From an uncultured Acidimicrobiaceae bacterium (GTDB lineage: Bacteria > Actinomycetota > Acidimicrobiia > Acidimicrobiales > SZUA-35): a DNA stretch of 64,000 nt. The stretch lies in the NCBI GenBank assembly GCA_947259095.1, contig CAMYLA010000020.1, positions 1-64,000 on the forward strand, read 5' to 3'. A model generated the notes under the pieces. It had not been told where the DNA came from, searched no databases, and worked only from the letters and a program-made list of their open reading frames with translations. The position numbers and the translations under genes are program-made. Shown here in pieces: positions 17,003 to 24,621 of the stretch; position 1 is the stretch's first letter, and every line of letters begins with the position of its first letter.

Positions 17003-17696
17003 CCGGTGCGGCGCAGTCGCCGGCGCGCTCGGCCTTCCAAGAGACGTCTACCGGTCGTTCCCGGCGATGACCATCGACACCTACACCACCCGCCTCGGTC
17101 TCGAAGTCGGCGACTTCGACGGGCTCTCCGAGGCGACAGCGAAGATCAACATGGTCAACCGGGCATCGAACGACTGACATCGCCCACCCGCTGACCGACC
17201 GAAACCATCCATGGGCGCACCCGCCTGCAACGACCATCCCAACAAAAGACAACCCTCTTCGTGCCACCCGACTCACCCCGGGTGGCACGAACGCGACCGC
17301 TCGATCACACAGGAACAATCGGCAGCCGAACCATTGGCAGGTGAGCTCCGCCCGGAGTCAACCAGCCCGAGTTCCTCGTGTCAGCGCTGGAATCAAACGG
17401 AGGCAACCGATATCCGGGGCCGAACAGTGTGTCCGGAAACGTTCGCCACCTGCGGGTCGCGTCCAGCGCATACCCGGCATTTCCGACCGTCCGGAACTCG
17501 ACCGAGCTCACCGGCAACAAGTCGTGTACGAGCCTGTCGAGTGAATCCGATCGCGCCTCGGTGTCCGATATCGTTCGGTAGCGAATCTCTCGCGAGCCGC
17601 CCCGAACCAAAGCACGCCGGCCGCTGCCGTGCCGCCGCCTGAGGTTGATCCTCGGGTTGATGACCCGACGAGCCGATGGGTGCCGATGGGGTGCCG
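17003..17696. other. decayed intergenic region
   Basis: No confident gene. A short plus-strand stretch ending at 17177 (TTRLGLEVGDFDGLSEATAK then INMVNRASND) resembles the C-terminal helix of carboxymuconolactone-decarboxylase/alkylhydroperoxidase proteins, but it is too short to call. The rest, to the integrase relic at 17697, shows no coding pattern. Confidence 0.3.
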
Positions 17697-18095
17697 ATGT
17701 CTTACATCGTGCAACGCCACCATCGCTTCTACGTCGTCGCCTACAGCGGTCACGACCCCATCACCGGCCGAGAACGCCGCCGCTGGCACCCAGCCGGCGC
17801 CAGCCGATCTGCTGCCGAGCAATCAAGATCCGCGTGGATCAAGCGCGTCCCCCATGCCGTCGGCCCGGCACTCTCGGCGAGTTCATCGCACCGCAATTCG
17901 GCGACATCGCGCTCGATCAGATCCGGCCCGAGACCTCGACGCGCTCTCCCAGAACCTTTTCGCCACGGCGGGCGACGCAAGAGCGGCCTCGCAACCAAGA
18001 CCGTCTTGGAGATCCGCCGAACCATCTCCAACGCACTCGACCGCCGCCTCATCGACACCAACCAGCCACCCGAGCCCGGCCGGGTGGCGTCCCAG
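17697..18095 (+). pseudogene. tyrosine integrase, frameshifted N-terminal fragment
   Basis: The sequence starts MSYIVQRHHRFYVVAYSGHD, followed by PITGRERRRWHPAG, the N-terminal arm typical of actinobacterial phage/ICE integrases. It then continues in other frames: LGEFIAPQFGDIALDQIRPE, then RKSGLATKTVLEIRRTISNA and LDRRLIDTN, the SAM-like core-binding domain. At least two frameshifts are needed to read it. The catalytic domain is missing; homology stops near 18095, where the IS remnants begin. It is another dead recombinase, unrelated in sequence to the tandem pair at 4-6 kb. Confidence 0.65.
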
Positions 18096-18139
18096 GTTTG
18101 GTGTAACAGGGGCCTGGGCGTTGGCTCCTGTGGGTGATT

Positions 18140-18499
18140 CTATGCGGCGGTTGTGACAGTGTCGGGATGCTCGGCGGCGGCCTCCTCGGTGTTGGCGGGT
18201 CGGTGGAGTTGGTAGCGGATGTCGGTGAGGTGTCGGGCGATGGCCGGGGTGTAGCGAAGGCCTCGCCAGCCTTTCGAGGCCCGGTCGAGGACGGCCCACA
18301 CGAGTCATAGGCATGAGGCTTCGCCTGGGAGGCGGCCGATCACCTTGACCCGTCGTCGGGTTTCGCCGAAGGTCCGCTCGATCAGGTTGGTGTGGCGGAT
18401 CCTTTTCCAATGCTCGGGCGGGAACCGCAGGAACGCGGTGAGAGCTTGGCGGTCGTCTTGGATGCAACGGACCGCAGCAGGGAACGCCTTGTGGTGGCG
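18140..18499 (-). mobile_element. IS256-family (mutator) transposase, C-terminal fragment
   Basis: The minus-strand sequence KAFPAAVRCIQDDRQALTAF, then FPPEHWKRIRHTNLIERTFG and ETRRRVKVIGRLPGEASCL is the conserved C-terminal part of IS256-type transposases, including the last catalytic Glu region. An in-frame TGA at 18305-18307 interrupts it. The same frame then continues LVWAVLDRASKGWRGLRYTP to a natural stop at 18140. At its upstream side it is joined in frame to an IS1380 transposase at about 18499. The N-terminal two thirds of the IS256 gene are absent, so it is inactive. Confidence 0.78.
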
Positions 18500-19582
18500 G
18501 TGTCCGGATGGGGTGATCCGTCCGGCGATGTGGAGGAGCCGGTGGCGGATGGTCTTCGGGGTGGCTGCCTGGTAGCGGCCGGTAAGGGTGAGCCGTTGGG
18601 CTCGTGACAGCAGGTTGAACGCCATGGCGCAGCACAGGGCCCAGGCCTGGTTGTTCACGACGTCTTCTGACGGCCAGTTCGCGTAGCCGCAGGCCTTGAG
18701 GTCACGGATGACGTCTTCGGCGGCGCCGCGTTGCCGGTGGGCCAACTCGAGCACCTCGGGGTTGGCGGTCTGGTTGGTGATGAACGCGGTGTGGCGCCGG
18801 CCTTCGATGTCGTCGAATAACGAGAGTTGGGCGCCGGGGTGGGCTCGTTCCCGTCGCACGATCAGCCGGGTCCCCTCGGGCCAGGACCCGAGGTCGACAA
18901 AGCCGGTGAGGTCAGCCACTTCGGCCCCGTCGCGGGGCTCACCGTCGGCCTCGACAGCGGGAACCCACCGGCGCTTGGCCCGGCGGGCGGTGGCGTCATC
19001 GAGAGCCATCGAGGCCTCGACCGCCAGACGGACCCGGTCATCGATGGCGTAGCCCAGACTGAACCGGCAGTTCCGATCGGCTGCCTCCTCAGCCAGCCAG
19101 TGAGTCGCCCCGCCGCTGTCCGCCCGAATCACGATCTCACAGGCCACCGTCTCGGGGTCATCATCCCAGCCATGCCCGGCCCGCTCCGCCTCGGGCAGGG
19201 CGTCGATGGCGGCGGCGACCACTTGGACGTGATCGGCCGCAGTGTTCGACCCGGCGTTACCCGGGCGGACCATCTGGGCCAGCACCTCTCGGCGTCCGGT
19301 GTCCATCGCCACCAGAGGGTGGAACCCGAACGAACGCTTCCACGTGCCAGCAGCGTCTTGTTTGTCGGATCGACACGTCACGATCGTGGCGTCGATATCG
19401 ATCACAAGCTGGGACCGGGGCGACTCCAGCGCCCACGCCGCAGCCCTCGCCTGGGCATCCGCGGCCGCCAGGTCCCGGAGCTCGGCCGGACCGATCCGGT
19501 TGAAGGTGCGCCACAACGTCGTCGTCGATGCCACCGGACCGAACAACGTGCGCAGACCTCGGAGCATGGCCATGTCCGACAT
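18500..19582 (-). mobile_element. IS1380-family transposase, truncated at both ends
   Basis: About 360 residues of an IS1380-type DDE transposase: LFGPVASTTTLWRTFNRIGP, LVIDIDATIVTCRSDKQDAA (first catalytic Asp region), KRSFGFHPLVAMDT, EIVIRADSGGATHWL (second Asp), and ANPEVLELAHRQRGAAEDVI then RDLKACGYANWPSEDVVNNQ (Glu/YREK-like end region). Family members usually start ~90 residues earlier. Here the 5' end is lost at about 19590, where an unrelated membrane protein gene begins on the other strand. The 3' end is fused to an IS256 fragment. No terminal inverted repeats could be identified. It is inactive as an element. Confidence 0.87.
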
Positions 19583-19593
19583 CGCGGTCGCCC

Positions 19594-20226
19594 CAGAACC
19601 AGCTCGATGTCTTGCAGCAGCAAATCAGCGAGGACTTCCTCCTTCACGAGGAGATCTCGGCGGAGCTGTCGACCCTCGGTTCCCTAGAAACGAACAGTCT
19701 CGACAAGAATCTACGCGATCGAATCCTCAAGGACTTGGTCCCCAGGCACCTAGCTGCCGCCAAGACCCAGAAGAGACAAAGACGACTCAATCTGCTTCTT
19801 CTGGTTGGCGCCGTTGCACTCCTGATCTACCCGCCTCCGTTTGTCTTCGACAGCTACGAGGCGGTCTTCGTCGACAGACCTGATTCCTACTTCGACGACG
19901 GCTCGCGCCAGTTCATCTGGTCACTCACAATCGCAGCATCGGCGGCGATCTCGATCGCGCTACTCCTTCGCGCCCTGGAGCTTCCCTTCCTCGAGGATAG
20001 GTTGCAGAGGCTGAACAAGGCAGCGCTCGCTGCTTTGTCCTTTGTTACTTTGGTCGTTGGATTCTTCCTACTCGTTATCGCGTACGAGGAGCAAATATAC
20101 GGTGCTGCTGGAAGCCGTGTCGCTCTGTACGTCTTCGCGCAAGCAGTTCTGGCAGCCGGCTTCATCATCGATGTACACCTGCTGCGGGAGGCCTTCACGA
20201 TGAGCCGTACGGCGCGGCAGGAGTAG
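19594..20226 (+). pseudogene. multi-pass membrane protein, 5' end lost to IS1380 junction
   Basis: The plus strand encodes about 210 residues with an N-terminal coiled-coil-like stretch (NQLDVLQQQISEDFLLHEEI) and four hydrophobic segments: LNLLLLVGAVALLIYPPPF, FIWSLTIAASAAISIALLL, LAALSFVTLVVGFFLLVIAY and VALYVFAQAVLAAGFIIDV. The only in-frame ATG (19528) lies within antisense IS1380 sequence, so the native start is gone. An internal GTG or TTG could still give product. No family is recognised; length and topology suggest an uncharacterised inner-membrane protein. It runs to a clean stop. Confidence 0.5.
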
Positions 20227-20532
20227 ACGAGGTTCCGGTGTTGATCGTGAAGTTCAGCGCGACAGGGCCCGATGACCTCGTCCTGACCGTCGGGCGACTT
20301 CCGGTCAGTTGCCAAGGCTCGGCGCAAAGGGTCACGCCACCGCGGTCCCTCGACACTCGCCCGGCGCACGGATCTCCAGATCAATCGCTGATGGCGCTGG
20401 TCGCGTCACACCAGGTAATGCCTGTGTCAGATTGCGGATCAACGTGACCCGCAGGGTCCCCCTAAGGGTCCCTGTCAGCCCCGGCGGGACATCGGCCCAG
20501 CAACGCAGTCGTCTGACCTGGGGTTTCTGTGG
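20227..20532. other. intergenic, no gene recognised
   Basis: This stretch between the truncated membrane protein and the tRNA-Val fragment contains only short, motif-free frames. Repeated CCCT/GGGTCC tracts near 20453-20475 are the only visible texture. Confidence 0.4.
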
Positions 20533-20575
20533 TGGGCGCTGAGGGGCTCGAACCCCCGACCCCCTCCTTGTAAGG
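20533..20575 (-). repeat. tRNA-Val(TAC) 3'-half remnant, probable attachment-site scar
   Basis: On the minus strand this reads anticodon loop CTTACAA, stem GGAGG, variable GGGTC, T-stem GGGGG with loop TTCGAGC and CCCTC (one G-U pair), then acceptor AGCGCCC and A. The 5' half of a tRNA is missing. The intact tRNA-Val at 22463-22536 has the same anticodon loop and acceptor and the same orientation, but a different T-stem. It is therefore a related tRNA 3' end rather than an exact duplicate. Confidence 0.7.
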
Positions 20576-20831
20576 CACGCACAGGCCGTCCGCCGCAGGT
20601 CCAGAGGAGCCGGAAGGCCGCTCAGCCAGGGCAAATCCGATCGTGCGGGTTCGAGGCAGTCCGCAGCCTCGGGCCTCCCGAAGGGCCTCCCCCGCCACAA
20701 GGTCTGATGTAGCCCGTCAGCGGATTGGACCTCAACAGCCGCAACTATTGCTCGCCGGGCGTCGGAACGACTGCGGCCATGACGGGACCAGACTCTCTGT
20801 AGGAGCCAGATTGGCACCATGGCTCGACGGG
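20576..20831. other. intergenic between tRNA-Val fragment and hypothetical gene
   Basis: No motif-bearing frame is seen. In-frame sequence upstream of 20832 is Arg/Gln-rich and looks non-coding. Confidence 0.35.
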
Positions 20832-21335
20832 ATGTCACCGATGAAGACCGGACCGAAGCGCAACGGCTTCTCCTGGCCTGGCTCGCGGTGGACAACAACA
20901 GACATCGACCTGGTGACGTTCGCCGCGTTCGACCTCCACGTGCAATACAACACGTTTCCCGGTGAGGAGATCATGCGCTTGGCCGCCGACGCCCTGGAGG
21001 TAGCCGGGGTCGACCGAGGAGACCCGATCACCTACGAGACCCTGCTCGCAGACCATCTCTCCGAGATCGACTTCAAGGGCAAGCAGAACCGCAAGATCCG
21101 CTTCGCGGTGATGAGCAGCGCAGGACTTCGAGGAGGTCTTGATCCCGACCTGCTCGACGAAGTCGCCTACCGGAACGACGACTATTGGCGCTATGCCTTG
21201 TTCGCCGCGGTTGCTCTCATCCGGGCCAGTGCGGCCAAGACCAACCAGACCGTCGCCGAGCTAGCCGAACAGCTCGCCACGCGTCACGGCCTCGACCTGA
21301 GCCGGCTGCCGAGCGACAGGGACGCCAGCCGCTGA
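20832..21335 (+). CDS. hypothetical protein
   Basis: About 167 residues from ATG 20832 (or 164 from ATG 20841). The N-terminal WTTTDIDLVTFAAFDLHVQY and the middle EEIMRLAADALEVAGVDRGD and LLADHLSEIDFKGKQNRKI look like a compact helical protein. The C-terminal helix RYALFAAVALIRASAAKTNQ, then TVAELAEQLATRHGLDLSR, is well formed. No family is recognised. Neither start has a strong ribosome binding site. It lies between the tRNA-Val fragment and the intact tRNA-Val, so it may be cargo of a small island. Confidence 0.55.
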   Translation: MSPMKTGPKRNGFSWPGSRWTTTDIDLVTFAAFDLHVQYNTFPGEEIMRLAADALEVAGVDRGDPITYETLLADHLSEIDFKGKQNRKIRFAVMSSAGLRGGLDPDLLDEVAYRNDDYWRYALFAAVALIRASAAKTNQTVAELAEQLATRHGLDLSRLPSDRDASR

Positions 21336-21466
21336 CCACGGGCACGTTGTCGAGCGGCTAGTTCCGAGCGTTTCCAGTGCAACCCCAACCGCTCCGCCAA
21401 CTGCTTCAGCGACTCAACCTGCACAGCATCGACGATAGCCGAGCCACAGACCGAGGCCCGGCACGG

Positions 21467-22231
21467 TCACGAGGTCGAACCCAAGGGCTCCGCTCCCGCG
21501 GTGCGGGCGTAGCGGGTCACGAACGTGCGCAGGATGGTCGGCGGATGGGTGACGCGGCTGCACCGGGCCATCGCCTTGACATCCTCGGCCTGCTCGGGAG
21601 CGAAGTACCCGGAGTGCTTGTAGATGTCCACCCGGGCGCAGAGGCCGGTGACGTCGAGCTCGGGATGGAACTGGGTGGCGTAGATGTTCTGCTTGACCCG
21701 GAACAGCTGTATCGGACACGTCGCCGAGCCAGCCAGCAGCACGGCATCAGCGGGCAGGGTGCTGATCGCCTCCTTGTGCCCCACGAAGGCGTCGAAGGAG
21801 CGCGGCAGGCCGGCCAGCAACGGGTCGTCTTGACCCGCCTCGGTGAGTGTGATCCGCACTGCGCCGACCGCTTCGGCATACCGCCGGTCGACGACAGCAC
21901 CCTGGTGCACGCCGACGGTGCTGATGCCGTAGCAGGCACCGAGCAACGGGAAGTCGGCGGCGACCACGGCGTCGAGCAACCGGTGAAGATCGGCCTCGAC
22001 CCTGCGCTGGACCTCGGACTTCGCCTCAACGGGATCGGTGTAGTCGAACGGGCTGCCGCCGAGCACGATCCCGGAGAGCTCGTCGAGGTTGACCTGCCCG
22101 AGCGAATGTCGTTCGAGCCGGTGGCGCACGAGGTCGGACTCGTCCAGACCGGAGTAGGTCAGAAAGGCCTCGTACTCGTTGTCCGCGACGGTGTCCTCGG
22201 CCCGGGTGGCCAGCAGCAGGAATGGTTTCAC
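21467..22231 (-). CDS. class I glutamine amidotransferase (GMP-synthase-like GATase domain)
   Basis: A 254-residue stand-alone GATase1 protein that would release ammonia from glutamine or hydrolyse gamma-glutamyl compounds. Key blocks are ELSGIVLGGSPFDYTDP, the nucleophile elbow PLLGACYGIS (Cys100), VGHKEAISTLPADA and the catalytic His/Glu in YATQFHPELD. It resembles the YfeJ/GuaA-type amidotransferases that lack a synthetase domain; some relatives act on polyamine or cell-wall substrates. GTG 22231 is chosen because homology begins at VKPFLLLATR; upstream in-frame residues are Arg-rich. It sits immediately downstream (on the same strand) of tRNA-Val, so it may belong to an element inserted at that tRNA. 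Confidence 0.85.
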   Translation of the reverse strand: MKPFLLLATRAEDTVADNEYEAFLTYSGLDESDLVRHRLERHSLGQVNLDELSGIVLGGSPFDYTDPVEAKSEVQRRVEADLHRLLDAVVAADFPLLGACYGISTVGVHQGAVVDRRYAEAVGAVRITLTEAGQDDPLLAGLPRSFDAFVGHKEAISTLPADAVLLAGSATCPIQLFRVKQNIYATQFHPELDVTGLCARVDIYKHSGYFAPEQAEDVKAMARCSRVTHPPTILRTFVTRYARTAGAEPLGSTS

Positions 22232-22462
22232 GCCGGGCAGCTTAGCGATCCTCCCGCCACTAGCACCGGCGCCGATTTCGGGGCCGTCCAACAGCTGGGG
22301 TCGAGGGCCACCGGCACCGAGGAGTGTCCGCACCGCCAAGCGAAGCGTCCGACATCGGCACTTCCGAGCACTCGATAACACACCGCAAGGCCTCCCCTAG
22401 GGCCTCCTCAGTGCAACCAGGCCAATAGCCGTACTTGAGACCGCTTCTGACAAGGGAATACG

Positions 22463-22536
22463 TGGGCGCTACAGGACTCGAACCTGTGACTTCCTCCTTG
22501 TAAGGGAGGTGCTCTAGCCAGCTGAGCTAAGCGCCC
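22463..22536 (-). tRNA. tRNA-Val (anticodon TAC)
   Basis: A complete cloverleaf is readable on the minus strand: acceptor GGGCGCT paired with AGCGCCC, D-arm TAGCTCAGCTGGCTAGAGC, anticodon arm CCTCC-CTTACAA-GGAGG, T-arm ACAGG-TTCGAGT-CCTGT and discriminator A. CCA is not encoded. A related tRNA-Val 3' fragment lies downstream at 20533-20575. Confidence 0.96.
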
Positions 22537-22713
22537 GGGACGAGTTCGGGATCGGCCCGGGTGGCCGGTCCGACTCCGGGTTGCGAAGTGTACCCGGCCT
22601 CGGCGCCGGGATCGCCGCCATTCTTCACCGCCTTGTCACCGAACGGAAACCGGCGTGGATTGGGCCGCTACCTACGATTGGGGGACGCCTTCTTTCCCGA
22701 TCAGAGATCCCAA

Positions 22714-23172
22714 GTGCCTACGCAGTTGAAGAATCCTTCGATCCAAGTGTTGGTCCTGCTCGTGGGGATTCTGTTGCTCACCGGGTTCGCCTTCGGTCTC
22801 TCCGGGGCCGGCCTGAGCGCCGACACGAGCAGCGCCGAAACCGCCCAGCTCGACGTCAACGGGGTGGCCTACCGTTTCGCCCCAACCGTCTGCACGATGA
22901 CCGAGAACGATTTCATCGCCGCCGGGTCGGGTCGAGTCGATGGCGAACCGTTCTGGATCTCGGCTTCGGCCGACGGCGTGAACCTGATGGTCGGCCAGGA
23001 CGCGGAAACCGAGCGACCGGGCGACAATCAGCTCTGGCTGTTGAGTGTGAACGAGGTCGCTTGGCAGCCGACCGAGGGTGAGCTGACCGCCTCGGCGGTG
23101 ATGCGCGACGAGCGCCACCCGAAGTCGGCCAGCTACCGCGCAACGCTGTCGATTCAGTGCCCCGAGGCCTGA
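22714..23172 (+). CDS. exported or membrane-anchored hypothetical protein
   Basis: From GTG 22714 the protein is about 152 residues. It has a short N-terminus (MPTQLKNPSIQ), one hydrophobic helix (VLVLLVGILLLTGFAFGLSG) and an extracytoplasmic beta-rich domain: TAQLDVNGVAYRFAPTVCTM, ENDFIAAGSGRVDGEPFWIS, GDNQLWLLSVNEVAWQPTEG and a final Cys in YRATLSIQCPEA. Two Cys may form a disulfide. The pattern recalls small mycobacterial-type lipoproteins that sense or bind at the envelope, but no named family is recognised. Upstream in-frame residues look non-coding, so the later start is preferred. Confidence 0.6.
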   Translation: MPTQLKNPSIQVLVLLVGILLLTGFAFGLSGAGLSADTSSAETAQLDVNGVAYRFAPTVCTMTENDFIAAGSGRVDGEPFWISASADGVNLMVGQDAETERPGDNQLWLLSVNEVAWQPTEGELTASAVMRDERHPKSASYRATLSIQCPEA

Positions 23173-23187
23173 CCGATCCTTCGTTCC

Positions 23188-23943
23188 TCAGCTCAGCGAA
23201 TCGAGCCGCCAGCCCCGCTCCATGGCCAGCAGCTCGGAAAGCAGCTCCGGGCTGGACGCGGCAATCGGTCCTCGCCGTGCATCTGGGTCGAGCACGACCA
23301 GATCCTGACCGAGGCTGTCGGCGATCACCACCCCGGCCTCGTTGCAGATGAGTGCGGCCCCGAGGTAGTCCCACACGCCGTGGGCCCGATCGACGTCGAC
23401 ATAGCCGTCGAACGCCCCTGAGGCCACGGCGCACAGGTCGAGCGCAACCGCGCCATAGACCCGGAACTGCCGCCACCCGCCGTGGCTGGGAGGCAACCCG
23501 GAGAAGGCGACGATGGCATCACCGAGCGACGTGCAGCCGGTTGGGACGATGTCGACCTCGTCGGACTCGACCCCTTCACCTCGAATGGCCCGGAATCGGT
23601 CGCCGGTGGCCAGGTTGACGACCTCGGCCACGAACGGACCGTCGCCATCGACTGCGCACAGGCTGGTGGCGTACCACGGCAGTGCCCTGGCACCGTTGGT
23701 CGAGCCGTCGACCGGATCGACCACCACGGTGATCTCTCCGTCGCCGGCCAGGCCCGATTCCTCGCTCAGGACGGCAAGACCCTCGGCCAGCAGTCGACGG
23801 ACGATGATGTCGTCGGCCACCACATCATGGTTGTACTGGCCCGGCCGCACCCCGGAGAGACCCCAGTCGGTCAGCTGGGACAGCCCGTCGACCACCTCTG
23901 CCACCAGCTCGTCGAACAGGGCCATGAGTTGGTAGCGATCCAC
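23188..23943 (-). CDS. inositol monophosphatase family protein
   Basis: A metal-dependent phosphatase of the IMPase/FBPase/CysQ fold, 251 residues. Motifs are AVLSEESGLAG (metal-binding Glu pair), ITVVVDPVDGSTNGARALPW (the DPxDGT motif) and, near the C-terminus, GVWDYLGAALICNEAGVVIA (WDxAA motif). The substrate may be inositol-1-phosphate, histidinol-phosphate or a nucleotide phosphate; the sequence does not decide. It starts at GTG 23943 or ATG 23925, with no clear ribosome binding site for either. It is convergent with the exported protein gene (15-base gap) and divergent from the gene at 24037. Confidence 0.85.
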   Translation of the reverse strand: MDRYQLMALFDELVAEVVDGLSQLTDWGLSGVRPGQYNHDVVADDIIVRRLLAEGLAVLSEESGLAGDGEITVVVDPVDGSTNGARALPWYATSLCAVDGDGPFVAEVVNLATGDRFRAIRGEGVESDEVDIVPTGCTSLGDAIVAFSGLPPSHGGWRQFRVYGAVALDLCAVASGAFDGYVDVDRAHGVWDYLGAALICNEAGVVIADSLGQDLVVLDPDARRGPIAASSPELLSELLAMERGWRLDSLS

Positions 23944-24036
23944 CCGCTGCACTCTAGGTTCCGATCCGGTGGGGGCGCCGTAAAATTCGAGGACCGTCGA
24001 ACAACAGCAGGTAGTTTTGCTGTGGGAGATCTGAAC

Positions 24037-24600
24037 GTGGCAATCATCGACATTCCCGGCTTCGTTGCCGATATCAAAGAGCACGCAACGGACCACCAAT
24101 TCCACATCCACGACGAGCGTCACTTCGTCGAGACCTACTCCATGCGCCAGGCGTGGGAGGTCGATCTGCACCCAGAACAGGCCTGCGGCGGCCCGCTTGA
24201 CCTGCACCTCTCCATTGATCTCGATCCCCGCGTTGCGCTCAGCTTCGAGGATCAGATGATGACGATGCCCGAGGACTCCGAGCCCCAAACCGGCCTCACG
24301 ATCCCCTTGATGTTCACCTGGGCCCTGCCGCCCCTCACCGACGCCCCCGACCTTCTCGTGCTGGCCACCGAACTGGCCGGTGTCGGCGGTGCCGATCTGC
24401 CGCTGAAGGTCGCAGCGATCGACTCCACTGCCGAGGTCACCGACGCCGCCGAGCGGACCTTGTCCATCACCGCGGTCATCGAGCTGGGGCTCGACGATCT
24501 GTTCATGCAACGTGAGTCGCTGTGCGATATCTTCGACCGCTGCTTCGAGGTCAGCGAATTCCTCCTCGACCGGGCCCCGGTCTGGCTCGGCGACGTCTGA
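24037..24600 (+). CDS. conserved hypothetical protein
   Basis: A 187-residue acidic soluble protein: MAIIDIPGFVADIKEHATDH, WEVDLHPEQACGGPLDLHLS, then a long beta-rich middle and a C-terminal IELGLDDLFMQRESLCDIFD. GTG 24037 has GGGAG about 8 bases upstream; GTG 24022 is an in-frame alternative. It is followed closely by hrpA (21-base gap) and is probably co-transcribed with it. No domain is recognised. Codon usage and composition match neighbouring housekeeping genes, supporting a real gene. Confidence 0.65.
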   Translation: MAIIDIPGFVADIKEHATDHQFHIHDERHFVETYSMRQAWEVDLHPEQACGGPLDLHLSIDLDPRVALSFEDQMMTMPEDSEPQTGLTIPLMFTWALPPLTDAPDLLVLATELAGVGGADLPLKVAAIDSTAEVTDAAERTLSITAVIELGLDDLFMQRESLCDIFDRCFEVSEFLLDRAPVWLGDV

Positions 24601-24621
24601 CGGCTCCGGCCGTCCTGACCT

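Noticed and set aside
18305..18307. In-frame TGA in the IS256 fragment considered as a selenocysteine codon
   Set aside because: The family residue at this position is Ser, not Cys, and the element is otherwise truncated, so it is ordinary decay.
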